Below are positions 23,145 to 31,229 of a stretch of DNA of 35,227 nt, piece after piece; position 1 is the stretch's first letter; the number at the start of each line of letters is the position of its first letter. The translations under genes and the position numbers were made by a program. This DNA comes from CAYJAD01 sp964370835 (GTDB taxonomy: Bacteria > Desulfobacterota > Desulfovibrionia > Desulfovibrionales > Desulfovibrionaceae), in assembly GCA_964370835.1 (NCBI GenBank), contig CAYJLO010000023.1, positions 1 to 35,227 of the forward strand, in the 5' to 3' direction. The notes beneath the pieces are model-generated. The model ran no database searches and was not told the DNA's origin. It saw only the letters and a list, made by a program, of their open reading frames with translations.

Positions 23145-23258
23145 TTATTTCGCCTTGGCTTCAGCTTTGGCAACACGAATACGTTGCTTTAAGCGTTCTG
23201 CACGACGCTTACGGCGACGATCTAATTCTTTTTTGCGTTCGATTTTCTTTTGCGCCAT
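23145..23258 (-). CDS. 37-residue very basic small protein
   Basis: MAQKKIERKKELDRRRKRRA followed by ERLKQRIRVAKAEAKAK. Half the residues are Lys or Arg, and it should form one long basic helix. TAAGGAGAG gives a consensus ribosome site 7 bases before the ATG. The gene is too short for normal length filters, but the ribosome site and biased codons argue that it is real. The composition suggests binding to RNA, ribosome or DNA, like very small ribosome-associated proteins. I cannot assign a family with confidence. It heads the fmdB-purB-pyrE gene row and is divergent from mltA. Confidence 0.75.
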   Translation of the reverse strand: MAQKKIERKKELDRRRKRRAERLKQRIRVAKAEAKAK

Positions 23259-23359
23259 GGGTGGCTCTCCTTATAAAATCAAGATAACACTTGCATAGTT
23301 TAATTTTAGGCAAATGTCCATATTTTTCATGGAAGAAAAGCTATGGTACAAGCCAGCGT

Positions 23360-24601
23360 ATGAAAAACACAGCACCCTTTTTCTCCGTTATGGCCTGCAT
23401 GGCTCTCCTTCTTGTGGCCTTGAATTTCGGCATTGAAACCAGCTTTGCGTTGGCCGAAAGCACTTCCAAAAAAATGGAAGACCTTTCTTCCGAGGCAAAA
23501 CTCTTGGTTCCCCTCAGCACAAATAGTGCACTAAAGCGCGCCCTTGCCTTACAAAAAGAACGCATGGGCCTTAGCTCTTGGAAAGAGCTTGGCAAAGGCC
23601 TTGAGCAATCCCTCGCTTACACTCGCGCCCAACCACAAAAGGATTTTGCCCTCATCCATAAGGATAGACGCATCACCTGGGCTCAGCTCACCGACTCTCT
23701 TTTGCTCTTGCAAAAACTTTTGCCACGCCTAGACAAAGACCCCACCCTCTTGGCAAAAAATTTTACATGGTTGCACCTAAGCCCCAAAACGCATTTCACC
23801 TCGTATTTTTCTCCGGTGAAGGCCGCCAGCCGCACCAAGAAAGAAGGCTATACCCATCCCTTATATCGCGTTCCCGAAGAAATTGCGCCGCATTTAGCAT
23901 ATTGCCTAGCCACACACAGTTGCCCAGAACAAGCCTTTAGCAAGGTCATTCGTCCTGATCCTCCTTATTTTAGTCGCGCGCAAATTGACTTGGACGGCGC
24001 ATTGCAAAATCGTAACCTGGAAATAGCGTGGATGCCACACATTGTGGATACCTATGAGCTCATGCTGCAAGGTTCCGGCTTACTAGCCTTTGACGATGGC
24101 ACTACGCAAGCCATCTTATTTGGCGGCCTCAACGGGTGGAAAGGCAAAAGTATGCTGGGCTACCTCATGTCTGCCAAGGAATTACCGCGAAAAAAAGCCA
24201 CCATGCAAGGCTTGCGTGAGTGGTGGGATAAGGCCTCCGACAAAAAGAAGCGTGCTTTCTTGGAAGCTTCTTCGGGCTATGCTTTTTTCCGCTACGGCGC
24301 ACCTAAGCCACAAGGAACCGTGGGCGGAGCTTTAACCCCTTGGGTGAGTATGGCTTCTGACCCGAGAGTATTGCCATTGGGCGGTATTTTAGCCTATACT
24401 CTGCCAACTACGGGAAAAACCAAAGCTGGAGAGCTCAAAGGAAATACTAAAGTTCTCAATGGGCTTGGTTTTGCGCACGATACAGGCGGCGCCATACAAA
24501 TGCGACGTATTGATTTGTATGCCGGAGAAGGGCAAAAAGGCCATGATAAAGCCATGTCTGTCTATACGAAAGGCGACGTTTGGCTTTTACTCAAAAAATA
24601 A
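23360..24601 (+). CDS. mltA: MltA-type membrane-bound lytic murein transglycosylase
   Basis: Cleaves the glycan strand between MurNAc and GlcNAc to give anhydro ends. 413 residues with a signal peptide (about 1-32, ending SFALA). There is no lipobox Cys, unlike E. coli MltA, so it is soluble in the periplasm or kept by the signal. The MltA domain (about 140-300) has HFTSYFSPVKAAS, YRVPEE, FSRAQIDLDGAL, EIAWMPHIVDTYELMLQGSG. The 3D domain at the end has DPRVLPLGGILAY, FAHDTGGAI (catalytic Asp) and RIDLYAGEG. The upstream in-frame TTG at 23291 adds nothing like a signal; the ATG at 23360 fits better, though its ribosome site is poor. glmM follows 27 bases later, so they may be cotranscribed. 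Confidence 0.87.
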   Translation: MKNTAPFFSVMACMALLLVALNFGIETSFALAESTSKKMEDLSSEAKLLVPLSTNSALKRALALQKERMGLSSWKELGKGLEQSLAYTRAQPQKDFALIHKDRRITWAQLTDSLLLLQKLLPRLDKDPTLLAKNFTWLHLSPKTHFTSYFSPVKAASRTKKEGYTHPLYRVPEEIAPHLAYCLATHSCPEQAFSKVIRPDPPYFSRAQIDLDGALQNRNLEIAWMPHIVDTYELMLQGSGLLAFDDGTTQAILFGGLNGWKGKSMLGYLMSAKELPRKKATMQGLREWWDKASDKKKRAFLEASSGYAFFRYGAPKPQGTVGGALTPWVSMASDPRVLPLGGILAYTLPTTGKTKAGELKGNTKVLNGLGFAHDTGGAIQMRRIDLYAGEGQKGHDKAMSVYTKGDVWLLLKK

Positions 24602-24628
24602 CACCTGTACACACGCAAGGAGTCTCGC

Positions 24629-25978
24629 ATGCAAAAGCGACTTTTTGGCACCGACGGCATTCGCGGTAAAGCCAACATACACCCCATGACGGCAGAAATG
24701 GCCCTACGCCTTGGCCTTGCGGCCGGTACCTATTTTCGCCGTGGAGAACATCCCCATAAAGTGCTCATAGGTAAGGATACACGCCTTTCTGGCTATGTAT
24801 TTGAATCAGCCCTTGCGGCAGGTTTTTGTGCCATGGGCATGCATGTCATCATGGTGGGGCCCTTACCCACACCGGCCATTGCCTTTTTAACTCGCAGCAT
24901 GCGCGCCGACCTTGGCGTGGTTATTTCTGCTTCGCACAATCCCTATCATGATAATGGTATTAAATTTTTCGACGCAGAAGGCTATAAGCTGGCCGACGAA
25001 ACCGAAGACACCATTGCCAATCTTGTACAAAGCACCCAAAAATGGGAATATCCTTCTTCTGAGAAAATTGGACGGGCCAAAAGAATTGAAGATGCCAGCG
25101 GTCGCTACATCGTCTATACCAAGTCTTGTTTTCCTGCCCACATGTCTTTGACGGGCCTGCGCATTGTTATTGACTGCGCTCACGGCGCCGCATATAAGGT
25201 TGCCCCCATGGCCTTGGCAGAACTGGGTGCAGAAGTGTTCACCTTGGGCACCGAGCCCAATGGCATGAATATCAACGATGGTTATGGATCTTTGCATCCC
25301 CAAAGAGTGGCCGACAAAGTGCGTGAAGTGCGCGCAGATATCGGCTTAGCTTTAGATGGCGATGCAGATCGTCTCATTGTGGTGGATGAACATGGAACCA
25401 TTTTAGATGGTGACCAAATCATGGCCCTGTGTGCATCTGCCATGTTGGAACGCGGTGAACTTTTACAAAAAACGCTGGTTTCCACTGTCATGAGCAATAT
25501 GGCGCTGGAAGTTTTCATGCAAGAACGCGGTGGCACCTTAGTGCGTACCCAAGTGGGTGACCGTTATGTGATGGAAGCCATGCGCAAAAATAATTATTTG
25601 CTGGGCGGTGAGCAATCGGGACATCTTATTTTCCGCCAGTACAGCACCACAGGCGACGGACTACTTGCCGCGTTACAAATTTTACGCTATATGTGCGAGA
25701 AGGAGCGTCCTCTGTCTGAGTTGGCAGGTTTGCTGACGCCCTTCCCACAAGTACTTATCAATGTAAAAGTGGAGAAAAAGCCTCCCATTGAAACGGTGCC
25801 TGCCGTTCAAAAAGCCATACAAAAGGCTGAAAAAGATTTGGCAGGAAGAGGACGCGTGCTTTTACGCTATTCAGGAACAGAAAACCTTTGCCGTGTCATG
25901 GTGGAAGGTGAAAACAATCAAAAAGTGCGCGAACACGCTGAATATTTAGCAGAAGTTGTGCAAAAAGCCTTGGTGTAG
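24629..25978 (+). CDS. glmM: Phosphoglucosamine mutase
   Basis: Interconverts glucosamine-6-P and glucosamine-1-P on the way to UDP-GlcNAc. 449 residues. The start LFGTDGIRGKANIHPMT is the family hallmark. The phosphoserine is S102 in VISASHNPYHDNG, the metal loop is DGDADRLIVVD, the sugar loop is GGEQSGH, and the C-terminal phosphate site is RYSGTENLCRVMVEG. AAGGAG lies 8 bases before the ATG. It is placed after mltA, linking cell-wall precursor supply and turnover. Confidence 0.96.
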   Translation: MQKRLFGTDGIRGKANIHPMTAEMALRLGLAAGTYFRRGEHPHKVLIGKDTRLSGYVFESALAAGFCAMGMHVIMVGPLPTPAIAFLTRSMRADLGVVISASHNPYHDNGIKFFDAEGYKLADETEDTIANLVQSTQKWEYPSSEKIGRAKRIEDASGRYIVYTKSCFPAHMSLTGLRIVIDCAHGAAYKVAPMALAELGAEVFTLGTEPNGMNINDGYGSLHPQRVADKVREVRADIGLALDGDADRLIVVDEHGTILDGDQIMALCASAMLERGELLQKTLVSTVMSNMALEVFMQERGGTLVRTQVGDRYVMEAMRKNNYLLGGEQSGHLIFRQYSTTGDGLLAALQILRYMCEKERPLSELAGLLTPFPQVLINVKVEKKPPIETVPAVQKAIQKAEKDLAGRGRVLLRYSGTENLCRVMVEGENNQKVREHAEYLAEVVQKALV

Positions 25979-26314
25979 CCAAATCAGATTTTGCTTTTTA
26001 GCCCTAGAAAAACTCATGAAGGTATACATTATATCACGTTGCGGCGAAACTTTACTCTCAAAGAGAAGGCTCTGTCGCAAATAAAGTTTTTTGGAAAGGC
26101 CTACCCGAAGGGCACGCAGCGTTCCCGTTGGCGAGCTTGCGAGCTTTACGGGAATAGAGCGTAAAACGGGTCTGGGTGAAAACCTTTTCTTCAGAAAAGG
26201 TTTTCACCCAGTATATTTTATCAACAATCTGCTTTATTATAACCAAGCTTTCCATAAAAGCATTCACATCAACATGTTACAGTTTTAAGAATTTACGTCC
26301 AAAGTAGGAAGGTT
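25979..26314. repeat. Gene-free region with terminator-like hairpins before galU
   Basis: 26047-26054 AAACTTTA pairs with 26082-26089 TAAAGTTT, followed by T, with inner hairpin TCTC-AAA-GAGA. TTGCG (26039-26043) can instead pair with CGCAA (26076-26080), giving interlocked pairings. ACGGG and CCCGT flank a repeated GCGAGCTT (about 26128-26151). Last is the perfect 18-bp hairpin at 26172-26211. A minus-strand open frame covers much of it but has no ribosome site. The style suggests a dispersed non-coding element plus the glmM terminator. Confidence 0.45.
26172..26211. terminator. Perfect 18-bp hairpin upstream of galU
   Basis: 26172-26189 pairs without mismatch with 26194-26211, with a TTCA loop. 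The following TATATTTTATC is T-rich. It is the strongest hairpin in the window and probably a terminator. Confidence 0.7.
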
Positions 26315-27187
26315 ATGGAAAAGATTCGTAAAGTTATTATTCCTGTGGCTGGTTGGGGCACACGCTCTCTACCCGCCAGCAAGAATATCCCCAAGGAAAT
26401 GCTACCCATTTATAACAAGCCCGTTATACAATGCGTGGTGGAAGAAGCCATTCAATCAAAAATTAAAGATGTTATCTTTGTGACCAACAGAGATAAAAAC
26501 GTCATTGAAGACCACTTCGACTACAATTTACAATTGGAGCATGTGCTGGAACGCGCAGGCAAATTGGATAAATTGGAAATCGTTCGCAATGTGGCTGAAA
26601 TGGTGAACATCATGTCTGTGCGCCAAAAGAAACAGCTGGGTCTTGGGCATGCTGTACTTTGCGCCAAAGAATTGGTGCGCGATAAACCCTTTGCCATCAT
26701 GGTGGGCGATGATCTCATGTTTGGTGGCACCCCAGGCGTGCAACAGCTCATCGATGTGGCCATGGCTGAAAACATGCCCGTCATTGGTGTTATGGAAGTA
26801 CCTCAGGAGAAGGTTGACCGTTATGGCATCATTGACGGTACAGAAATTTCCCCCGGCGTATACCGCATCAACGACATGGTGGAAAAGCCCCCCCGCGATG
26901 AAGCACCTTCACGCCTTGCCATTGTGGGACGTTATGTGCTCACACCGGATATTTTTGATTATCTGAAAAAGGTACAGCCGGGCCACGGCGGCGAAATTCA
27001 ACTCACCGACGCCTTGCAAGCCTTAGCGAAGGATAAAGGCATGTTGGCCGTAAAGATGACCGGACGCCGTTTTGATGCAGGCGACTGGGCCGAATATCTC
27101 ACAGCCAACGTATACTTTGCCATGCAAGATGAAAAATTGCGTCAAGAACTCAAAGGCATGTTGAAAAATATCATCGACACCATGTAG
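26315..27187 (+). CDS. galU: UTP-glucose-1-phosphate uridylyltransferase
   Basis: Makes UDP-glucose from UTP and glucose-1-P for LPS, exopolysaccharide and osmoprotectants. 290 residues, the GalU size. The nucleotide motif is AGWGTRSLPASKNIPKEMLPI, with GxGTRxLP as in GalU (many members have T where A precedes SK). Also EEAIQSKIKDVIFVTNRDKNVIEDHFD, VGDDLMFGG, VEKPPRDEAPS with the catalytic Lys region, and FDAGDWAEYLTANV. AGGAAGG lies 4 bases before the ATG. It is isolated by hairpins upstream and a divergently structured end downstream. Confidence 0.95.
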   Translation: MEKIRKVIIPVAGWGTRSLPASKNIPKEMLPIYNKPVIQCVVEEAIQSKIKDVIFVTNRDKNVIEDHFDYNLQLEHVLERAGKLDKLEIVRNVAEMVNIMSVRQKKQLGLGHAVLCAKELVRDKPFAIMVGDDLMFGGTPGVQQLIDVAMAENMPVIGVMEVPQEKVDRYGIIDGTEISPGVYRINDMVEKPPRDEAPSRLAIVGRYVLTPDIFDYLKKVQPGHGGEIQLTDALQALAKDKGMLAVKMTGRRFDAGDWAEYLTANVYFAMQDEKLRQELKGMLKNIIDTM

Positions 27188-27215
27188 CTTTTTTGCTTTT
27201 AGCTAGATAGTGTCG
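27175..27215 (+). terminator. Nested hairpin over the galU stop codon
   Basis: CGACAC (27175-27180) with GTGTCG (27210-27215), and inside it TAGCT (27185-27189) with AGCTA (27201-27205). The loop is T-rich (TTTTTGCTTTT). It may end galU transcription, but no T run follows the stem. Confidence 0.4.
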
Positions 27216-27226
27216 TCACACGGCCC

Positions 27227-27255
27227 TTGCTAAAAACAAAGAAGCCCCTTATACT
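27227..27255 (+). promoter_or_regulatory. Sigma-70 promoter of priA
   Basis: TTGCTA (27227-27232), 17-base spacer, TATACT (27250-27255). The expected start is near 27262, giving a leader that begins with a perfect 11-bp hairpin. Confidence 0.65.
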
Positions 27256-27271
27256 TTAATGTATCAAATCC

Positions 27272-27307
27272 TTGTTCCCATGTGGTAAGCACTCCGCATG
27301 GGAACAA
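27272..27307 (+). promoter_or_regulatory. Perfect 11-bp inverted repeat in the priA leader
   Basis: TTGTTCCCATG (27272-27282) and CATGGGAACAA (27297-27307) with a 14-base loop. It begins about 10 bases after the predicted transcript start and buries an in-frame ATG (27298) in its right arm. It may be an operator at the DNA level or a leader structure that sets translation start. Confidence 0.5.
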
Positions 27308-27333
27308 TTGTATCTTTAACCCCACCCTACTTC

Positions 27334-29712
27334 ATGTTCTATTCCGTCGCCCTACTTACTCCTCCCTACGCCACCTACACCTACGCCCTACCTGCGTGGT
27401 GGCCCAAGGAACATGCCTCTTTTTTTTGCCCCGGTTTACGTGTGGCCATTCCCCTTGGCAAAGGCTTGCGAGTGGGCGTCATCATACGTCCCAGTCAAAG
27501 TGAAAGCGGCCTCGGGCAAGATATAGACATTAAACCCTTGGCGGCACCGCTGGAAACAAGCCCTCTGCTGAGCAAAGAATATTTAGCCTTAATCCAACAA
27601 TTGGCTTTACGCCAATGCCGCTCCGAAGGGGACATTTTACGCCACATTCTTCCCACAGGTTTACGATCTGCCCAAGGCAAAATACGTACTTTTTACCATG
27701 GTAAAGCGCAGTTGCTCAACCTTAAAAGCCTTGAAGAATTACCCGCAGACCAAAGTCATGCGCTGGCCCATGCGCTCATGCAAGGCCAAGCCCATATTTT
27801 AGCCCCCAAGGTGGACAGTGCCGTCTCAGAACTGTGCGTTTTACAAATAGATCCACCATGGCCCGTGCGCCCCATGGCCGTGAAGCAAGTGGCCATTTTA
27901 GAGTATTTACAAGATCACGGCAGCGTCAATAGACGCCTACTCTTACGAACCTTGGGCTCAGGAGCTGCGCCGGCTCTCGCTGCTTTGCTAAAGCAAGGCC
28001 ATGTGCGCTTGCAAGCCAGCGAAGTGGAAGAAGAGTCCGAGGCTCTTTTGCCACCGGTGGAGCCAAGTTTTACGCTCTCTGAACCGCAAAGCGAAGCTTT
28101 ACAGGCTTTTACACAAGCACTGGACACAGCCCAAAGCACAGGAAAAGCCCAAAGCACAGGAAAAGCCCAAAGCCATCTGCTCTATGGCATCACAGGCAGC
28201 GGAAAAACCGCCGTATACATCGAGTTGGCTAGGCTATGCCTTGAACGCGGCCTTTCCATGGTCTTACTGGCCCCAGAGGTGGCTTTAGCGCTTAAATTAC
28301 ATCGCGATGTGTCCAATGCTTTGCCGGATAAACCGCTCTTCCTTTATCATGGCTATCAAAGCTCCATGAGCCGCGAAAAACTGTTTCGACACATGGCTGA
28401 ACGCCAAGAGCCTTGCATCATCGTAGGCACGCGCTCGGCCCTTTTTTTGCCGTGGCATGACGTGGGCGCCATTGTGTTGGATGAAGAGCACGACGGTTCT
28501 TTTAAACAAGATGAAAAATTGCACTATCAAGCCAAGGAAGTGGCGTGGTTTCGCATTGCCCAGCAAAAAGGCCTCTTGGTATTGGGTTCTGCCACGCCGG
28601 ATTTGAAAACCTTTTACGCCGCCAAGCAGGGTAAATTGCAAATGCAAAGCCTGCCTGCTCGCGTGGGCGGAGGCACTCTTCCCGAAATCAACTTGGTAAA
28701 TATCAGCGGACAAAAAGGAAGCCAAGCCACCTTGGCGCCGGAAAGTGAATTTGCCCTTAAAGAGACCATCAGCCGCGGCGAGCAAGCTGTCATTTTGCTC
28801 AATAGGCGCGGCTATGCCCCCCTCATGTATTGCCTTGATTGCAATAAAGTGGCGCGCTGCCCCCATTGCGAAATTGGCCTCACTTACCATAAAGGACGAG
28901 AACGCCTCATTTGCCATTATTGCGGTTATGCCGTGCCTTTTCCGGCCTTATGCAGTCATTGTAAAGGTATGCACTTTCTCCCCATGGGTGAAGGAACAGA
29001 AAAACTCAGCGAATATTTACAGACCCTTGCCCCAGGACAAGTGTTGCGCCTAGATAAAGACAGTACGCGGCGTGAAGGGCGCATGGAAGAAATTCTTGAA
29101 GCCTTTGGACGCCAAGAGGCGCAAATTCTTGTGGGCACGCAAATGCTTTCCAAAGGGCATCACTTCCCCCATGTGACACTGGCCTTGGTGGCCGACGGGG
29201 ACCTTGGGCTCAATACCCCCGACTACCGCGCCGCAGAGCGTACTTTTCAGCTATTGGTGCAATCTGCCGGCCGAGCAGGACGCGGACAAAAACCCGGAAA
29301 GGTGCTTATTCAAACCCGCGATGTGAACCATTATTGTTGGAAATATATTCAACATGCCGACTTTGAAGGTTTTTACACCGAAGAAATGTCCCGCAGGGAA
29401 AAAAGACGTTATCCTCCCTTTGTGCATTTGGCCCTTATTCGCATAAGCTTTGCCTTTGATTTCACAGAAGGCCCAAAACTTCTGTTGCAGTTGGGAAAAG
29501 AATTGCGGCAACTAAGCCAAGAGTGTGGCGTCTGCGTGCTTGGGCCTGCGCCGGCGCCTTTAGCCATTTTACGCGGACAAAAACGCTTCCACTGCTTGCT
29601 CAAAGGTCACGATTGGCAAGCCATGCGTCACCTTTATTCTAAAGCTCTAGAATTGTCGGACAAAAAACATATGAAGCTTTCCCTTGACCTAGACCCGTTA
29701 AATATGTATTAG
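27334..29712 (+). CDS. priA: Primosomal helicase PriA
   Basis: A 3'-to-5' superfamily 2 DNA helicase that reloads the replicative helicase at stalled forks. About 792 residues. The N-terminal DNA-binding domain begins FYSVALLTPPYATYTYALP. A winged-helix region precedes the helicase core, which has Walker A GITGSGKT, the DEEH box (VLDEEHDGSFKQD), and GSATPDLKTFY. The zinc insertion has eight Cys in four CxxC pairs (CLDC, CPHC, CHYC, CSHC). Motifs V and VI are VGTQMLSKGHHFPHV and QSAGRAGRG. An ATG at 27298 is in frame but adds 12 non-family residues and lies in the hairpin; neither start has a good ribosome site. A short in-frame 18-bp repeat sits just before Walker A. Confidence 0.93.
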   Translation: MFYSVALLTPPYATYTYALPAWWPKEHASFFCPGLRVAIPLGKGLRVGVIIRPSQSESGLGQDIDIKPLAAPLETSPLLSKEYLALIQQLALRQCRSEGDILRHILPTGLRSAQGKIRTFYHGKAQLLNLKSLEELPADQSHALAHALMQGQAHILAPKVDSAVSELCVLQIDPPWPVRPMAVKQVAILEYLQDHGSVNRRLLLRTLGSGAAPALAALLKQGHVRLQASEVEEESEALLPPVEPSFTLSEPQSEALQAFTQALDTAQSTGKAQSTGKAQSHLLYGITGSGKTAVYIELARLCLERGLSMVLLAPEVALALKLHRDVSNALPDKPLFLYHGYQSSMSREKLFRHMAERQEPCIIVGTRSALFLPWHDVGAIVLDEEHDGSFKQDEKLHYQAKEVAWFRIAQQKGLLVLGSATPDLKTFYAAKQGKLQMQSLPARVGGGTLPEINLVNISGQKGSQATLAPESEFALKETISRGEQAVILLNRRGYAPLMYCLDCNKVARCPHCEIGLTYHKGRERLICHYCGYAVPFPALCSHCKGMHFLPMGEGTEKLSEYLQTLAPGQVLRLDKDSTRREGRMEEILEAFGRQEAQILVGTQMLSKGHHFPHVTLALVADGDLGLNTPDYRAAERTFQLLVQSAGRAGRGQKPGKVLIQTRDVNHYCWKYIQHADFEGFYTEEMSRREKRRYPPFVHLALIRISFAFDFTEGPKLLLQLGKELRQLSQECGVCVLGPAPAPLAILRGQKRFHCLLKGHDWQAMRHLYSKALELSDKKHMKLSLDLDPLNMY
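28130..28173 (+). repeat. 18-bp in-frame tandem repeat inside priA
   Basis: CCCAAAGCACAGGAAAAG occurs at 28130-28147 and 28148-28165, with a partial third copy 28166-28173. It encodes AQSTGK repeats in the linker just ahead of the helicase Walker A motif. It is a slippage-type duplication that keeps the frame. Confidence 0.85.
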
Positions 29713-29775
29713 GGAGCACCTTAAGTGTCACCACAAAATTTAACAGCGGCACTATATTTGCGCCTTGGAGGCATT

Positions 29776-30987
29776 ATGTTAAAACTTCGCTCGCTTGCAC
29801 TCGCAGCTCTACTTACCCTTTCCATGACAGGTTCTGCCTTGGCAGAAGGCTTTGCCATGACCGAATGGTCTGCTCGCGGCCTTAGCCTTGCCGGCGGTAT
29901 GGTGGGCCGTGCTGACGACGTTTCCACCCTCGCTTATAACGCAGCCGGTATTACACAACTTCCCGGCATTCACATCATGGGCGGCATGTCCTTTGTTTCC
30001 CCTTATGGTAGCATCAATTTTGATCAAAGCGGCCATACATCCAAAACCAAAGCTGCCACATGGGTGCCCAGCCACGGCTATGCCAGCTATCAGCTCAACG
30101 ATAAAGTATGGCTTGGCCTTGGTGTTTTCACCCGCTTTGGCCTTGGCAATAATTACACCGATGAATGGCAAGGCAATTTCAACGTGCATGGCGTAGGTAT
30201 CACCACCGTATCCGCCGTGCCCACCATTGCTTATAAGTTCAACGACATGTTTTCCGCTTCCCTTGGTGTGGAAATCATGTATCTGAGCATGTATCAAAAT
30301 AAGAATGTATCCCCTTATCCTGCGCAATCTCTATATTCTAACAACGTCAATCTTGAAGGTAGCAGTGCCGGCATAGGCTTGCACCTTGGTTTACATGCCA
30401 AATTCAACGAGCAATGGTCTGCAGGTTTAAGCTATAAGAGCCAAATGACCCACAGAGTTACTGGTGAAGCAGAGTTTGATCATTCTATCCCTGGTTCCGA
30501 CGTGCACGGCACCATCCAATTGCCCGACTCTTTTGCCCTTGGTATTGCTTACAAGCCTTTAGATAACCTCAGTTTTGAAGTGGGTGCCGTATACACTCGT
30601 TGGTCCACCTTCAACCATTTAAATATTTATTTTGACGACCCCACACTCCCCGACTCTCTCAACCAAAAAAATTGGCGCGACGGTTGGAACTTCAACGCCA
30701 GCGTGGAGTATGCTCCTCTGGATTGGTTAACTTTACGTGCCGGTTACTGGCATGAAACCGACGTCACCGATAATAACTACGCTGACTACATGATGCCCAC
30801 CAATGGACGCGATGCCATCAGCTTGGGTGTAGGTTTCAAATATGAAAACTGGACTGTGGACTTGGCCTATGCGCATTTGTGGATCTACAATACAGAGTAT
30901 AAAGATTCTACATCAGGCACCTATAAAGGTCACTCCTCCAACGTGGGCGCGGACATTTACTCCTTCTCCATCGGGTATACCTTCTAG
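29776..30987 (+). CDS. OmpP1/FadL-family outer-membrane transporter
   Basis: An outer-membrane beta-barrel of 403 residues for uptake of hydrophobic compounds such as long-chain fatty acids. The signal peptide MLKLRSLALAALLTLSM... is cut at ALA/EGF. The mature N-terminus GFAMTEWSARGLSLAGG...ADDVSTLAYNAAGI is the FadL hatch signature (usual NPAG is NAAG here). The rest is alternating aromatic beta strands, ending YSFSIGYTF with the terminal Phe needed for barrel assembly. An earlier in-frame start at 29725 exists, but the ATG at 29776 has GGAGG 4 bases before it and begins the signal peptide. There is a 63-base gap after priA and a terminator follows. Confidence 0.93.
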   Translation: MLKLRSLALAALLTLSMTGSALAEGFAMTEWSARGLSLAGGMVGRADDVSTLAYNAAGITQLPGIHIMGGMSFVSPYGSINFDQSGHTSKTKAATWVPSHGYASYQLNDKVWLGLGVFTRFGLGNNYTDEWQGNFNVHGVGITTVSAVPTIAYKFNDMFSASLGVEIMYLSMYQNKNVSPYPAQSLYSNNVNLEGSSAGIGLHLGLHAKFNEQWSAGLSYKSQMTHRVTGEAEFDHSIPGSDVHGTIQLPDSFALGIAYKPLDNLSFEVGAVYTRWSTFNHLNIYFDDPTLPDSLNQKNWRDGWNFNASVEYAPLDWLTLRAGYWHETDVTDNNYADYMMPTNGRDAISLGVGFKYENWTVDLAYAHLWIYNTEYKDSTSGTYKGHSSNVGADIYSFSIGYTF

Positions 30988-31008
30988 AAAAAGTAAAATT
31001 CATCTGTT

Positions 31009-31039
31009 AAAAGAGTGCTGCAAGGCACTCTTTTTTTTT
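31009..31039 (+). terminator. Intrinsic terminator of the fadL-type gene
   Basis: AAAAGAGTGC (31009-31018) with GCACTCTTTT (31025-31034), 6-base loop, continuing into a T9 run. Confidence 0.9.
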
Positions 31040-31045
31040 CACATA

Positions 31046-31072
31046 TAAAGTTTTGCAACAATTTACCGATGA
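31046..31072 (+). promoter_or_regulatory. Sigma-28 (FliA) flagellar promoter of the chemoreceptor
   Basis: TAAAGTTT (31046-31053), exactly 11 bases, then ACCGATGA (31065-31072), against the FliA consensus TAAAGTTT-N11-GCCGATAA. The first half is perfect, the second matches 6 of 8 and the spacing is exact. The expected leader is about 150 bases. Confidence 0.8.
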
Positions 31073-31229
31073 TGTTAATACTAAGCTATATACCAAAAGA
31101 GTCCTGTACAATGATAAGGCATAGACAAGACAATCTATGCTCTCGCAATATCAAGATATTTCAGTGACTACTCACCATTATCCATATTGCTCATTACTCA
31201 TTGTACTCGTCTCCTAAAAGGGAGTTTGT

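Noticed and set aside
26058..26267. Minus-strand 69-codon frame before galU
   Set aside because: It is made largely of the 18-bp hairpin and repeat arms, with no ribosome site; treated as non-coding.
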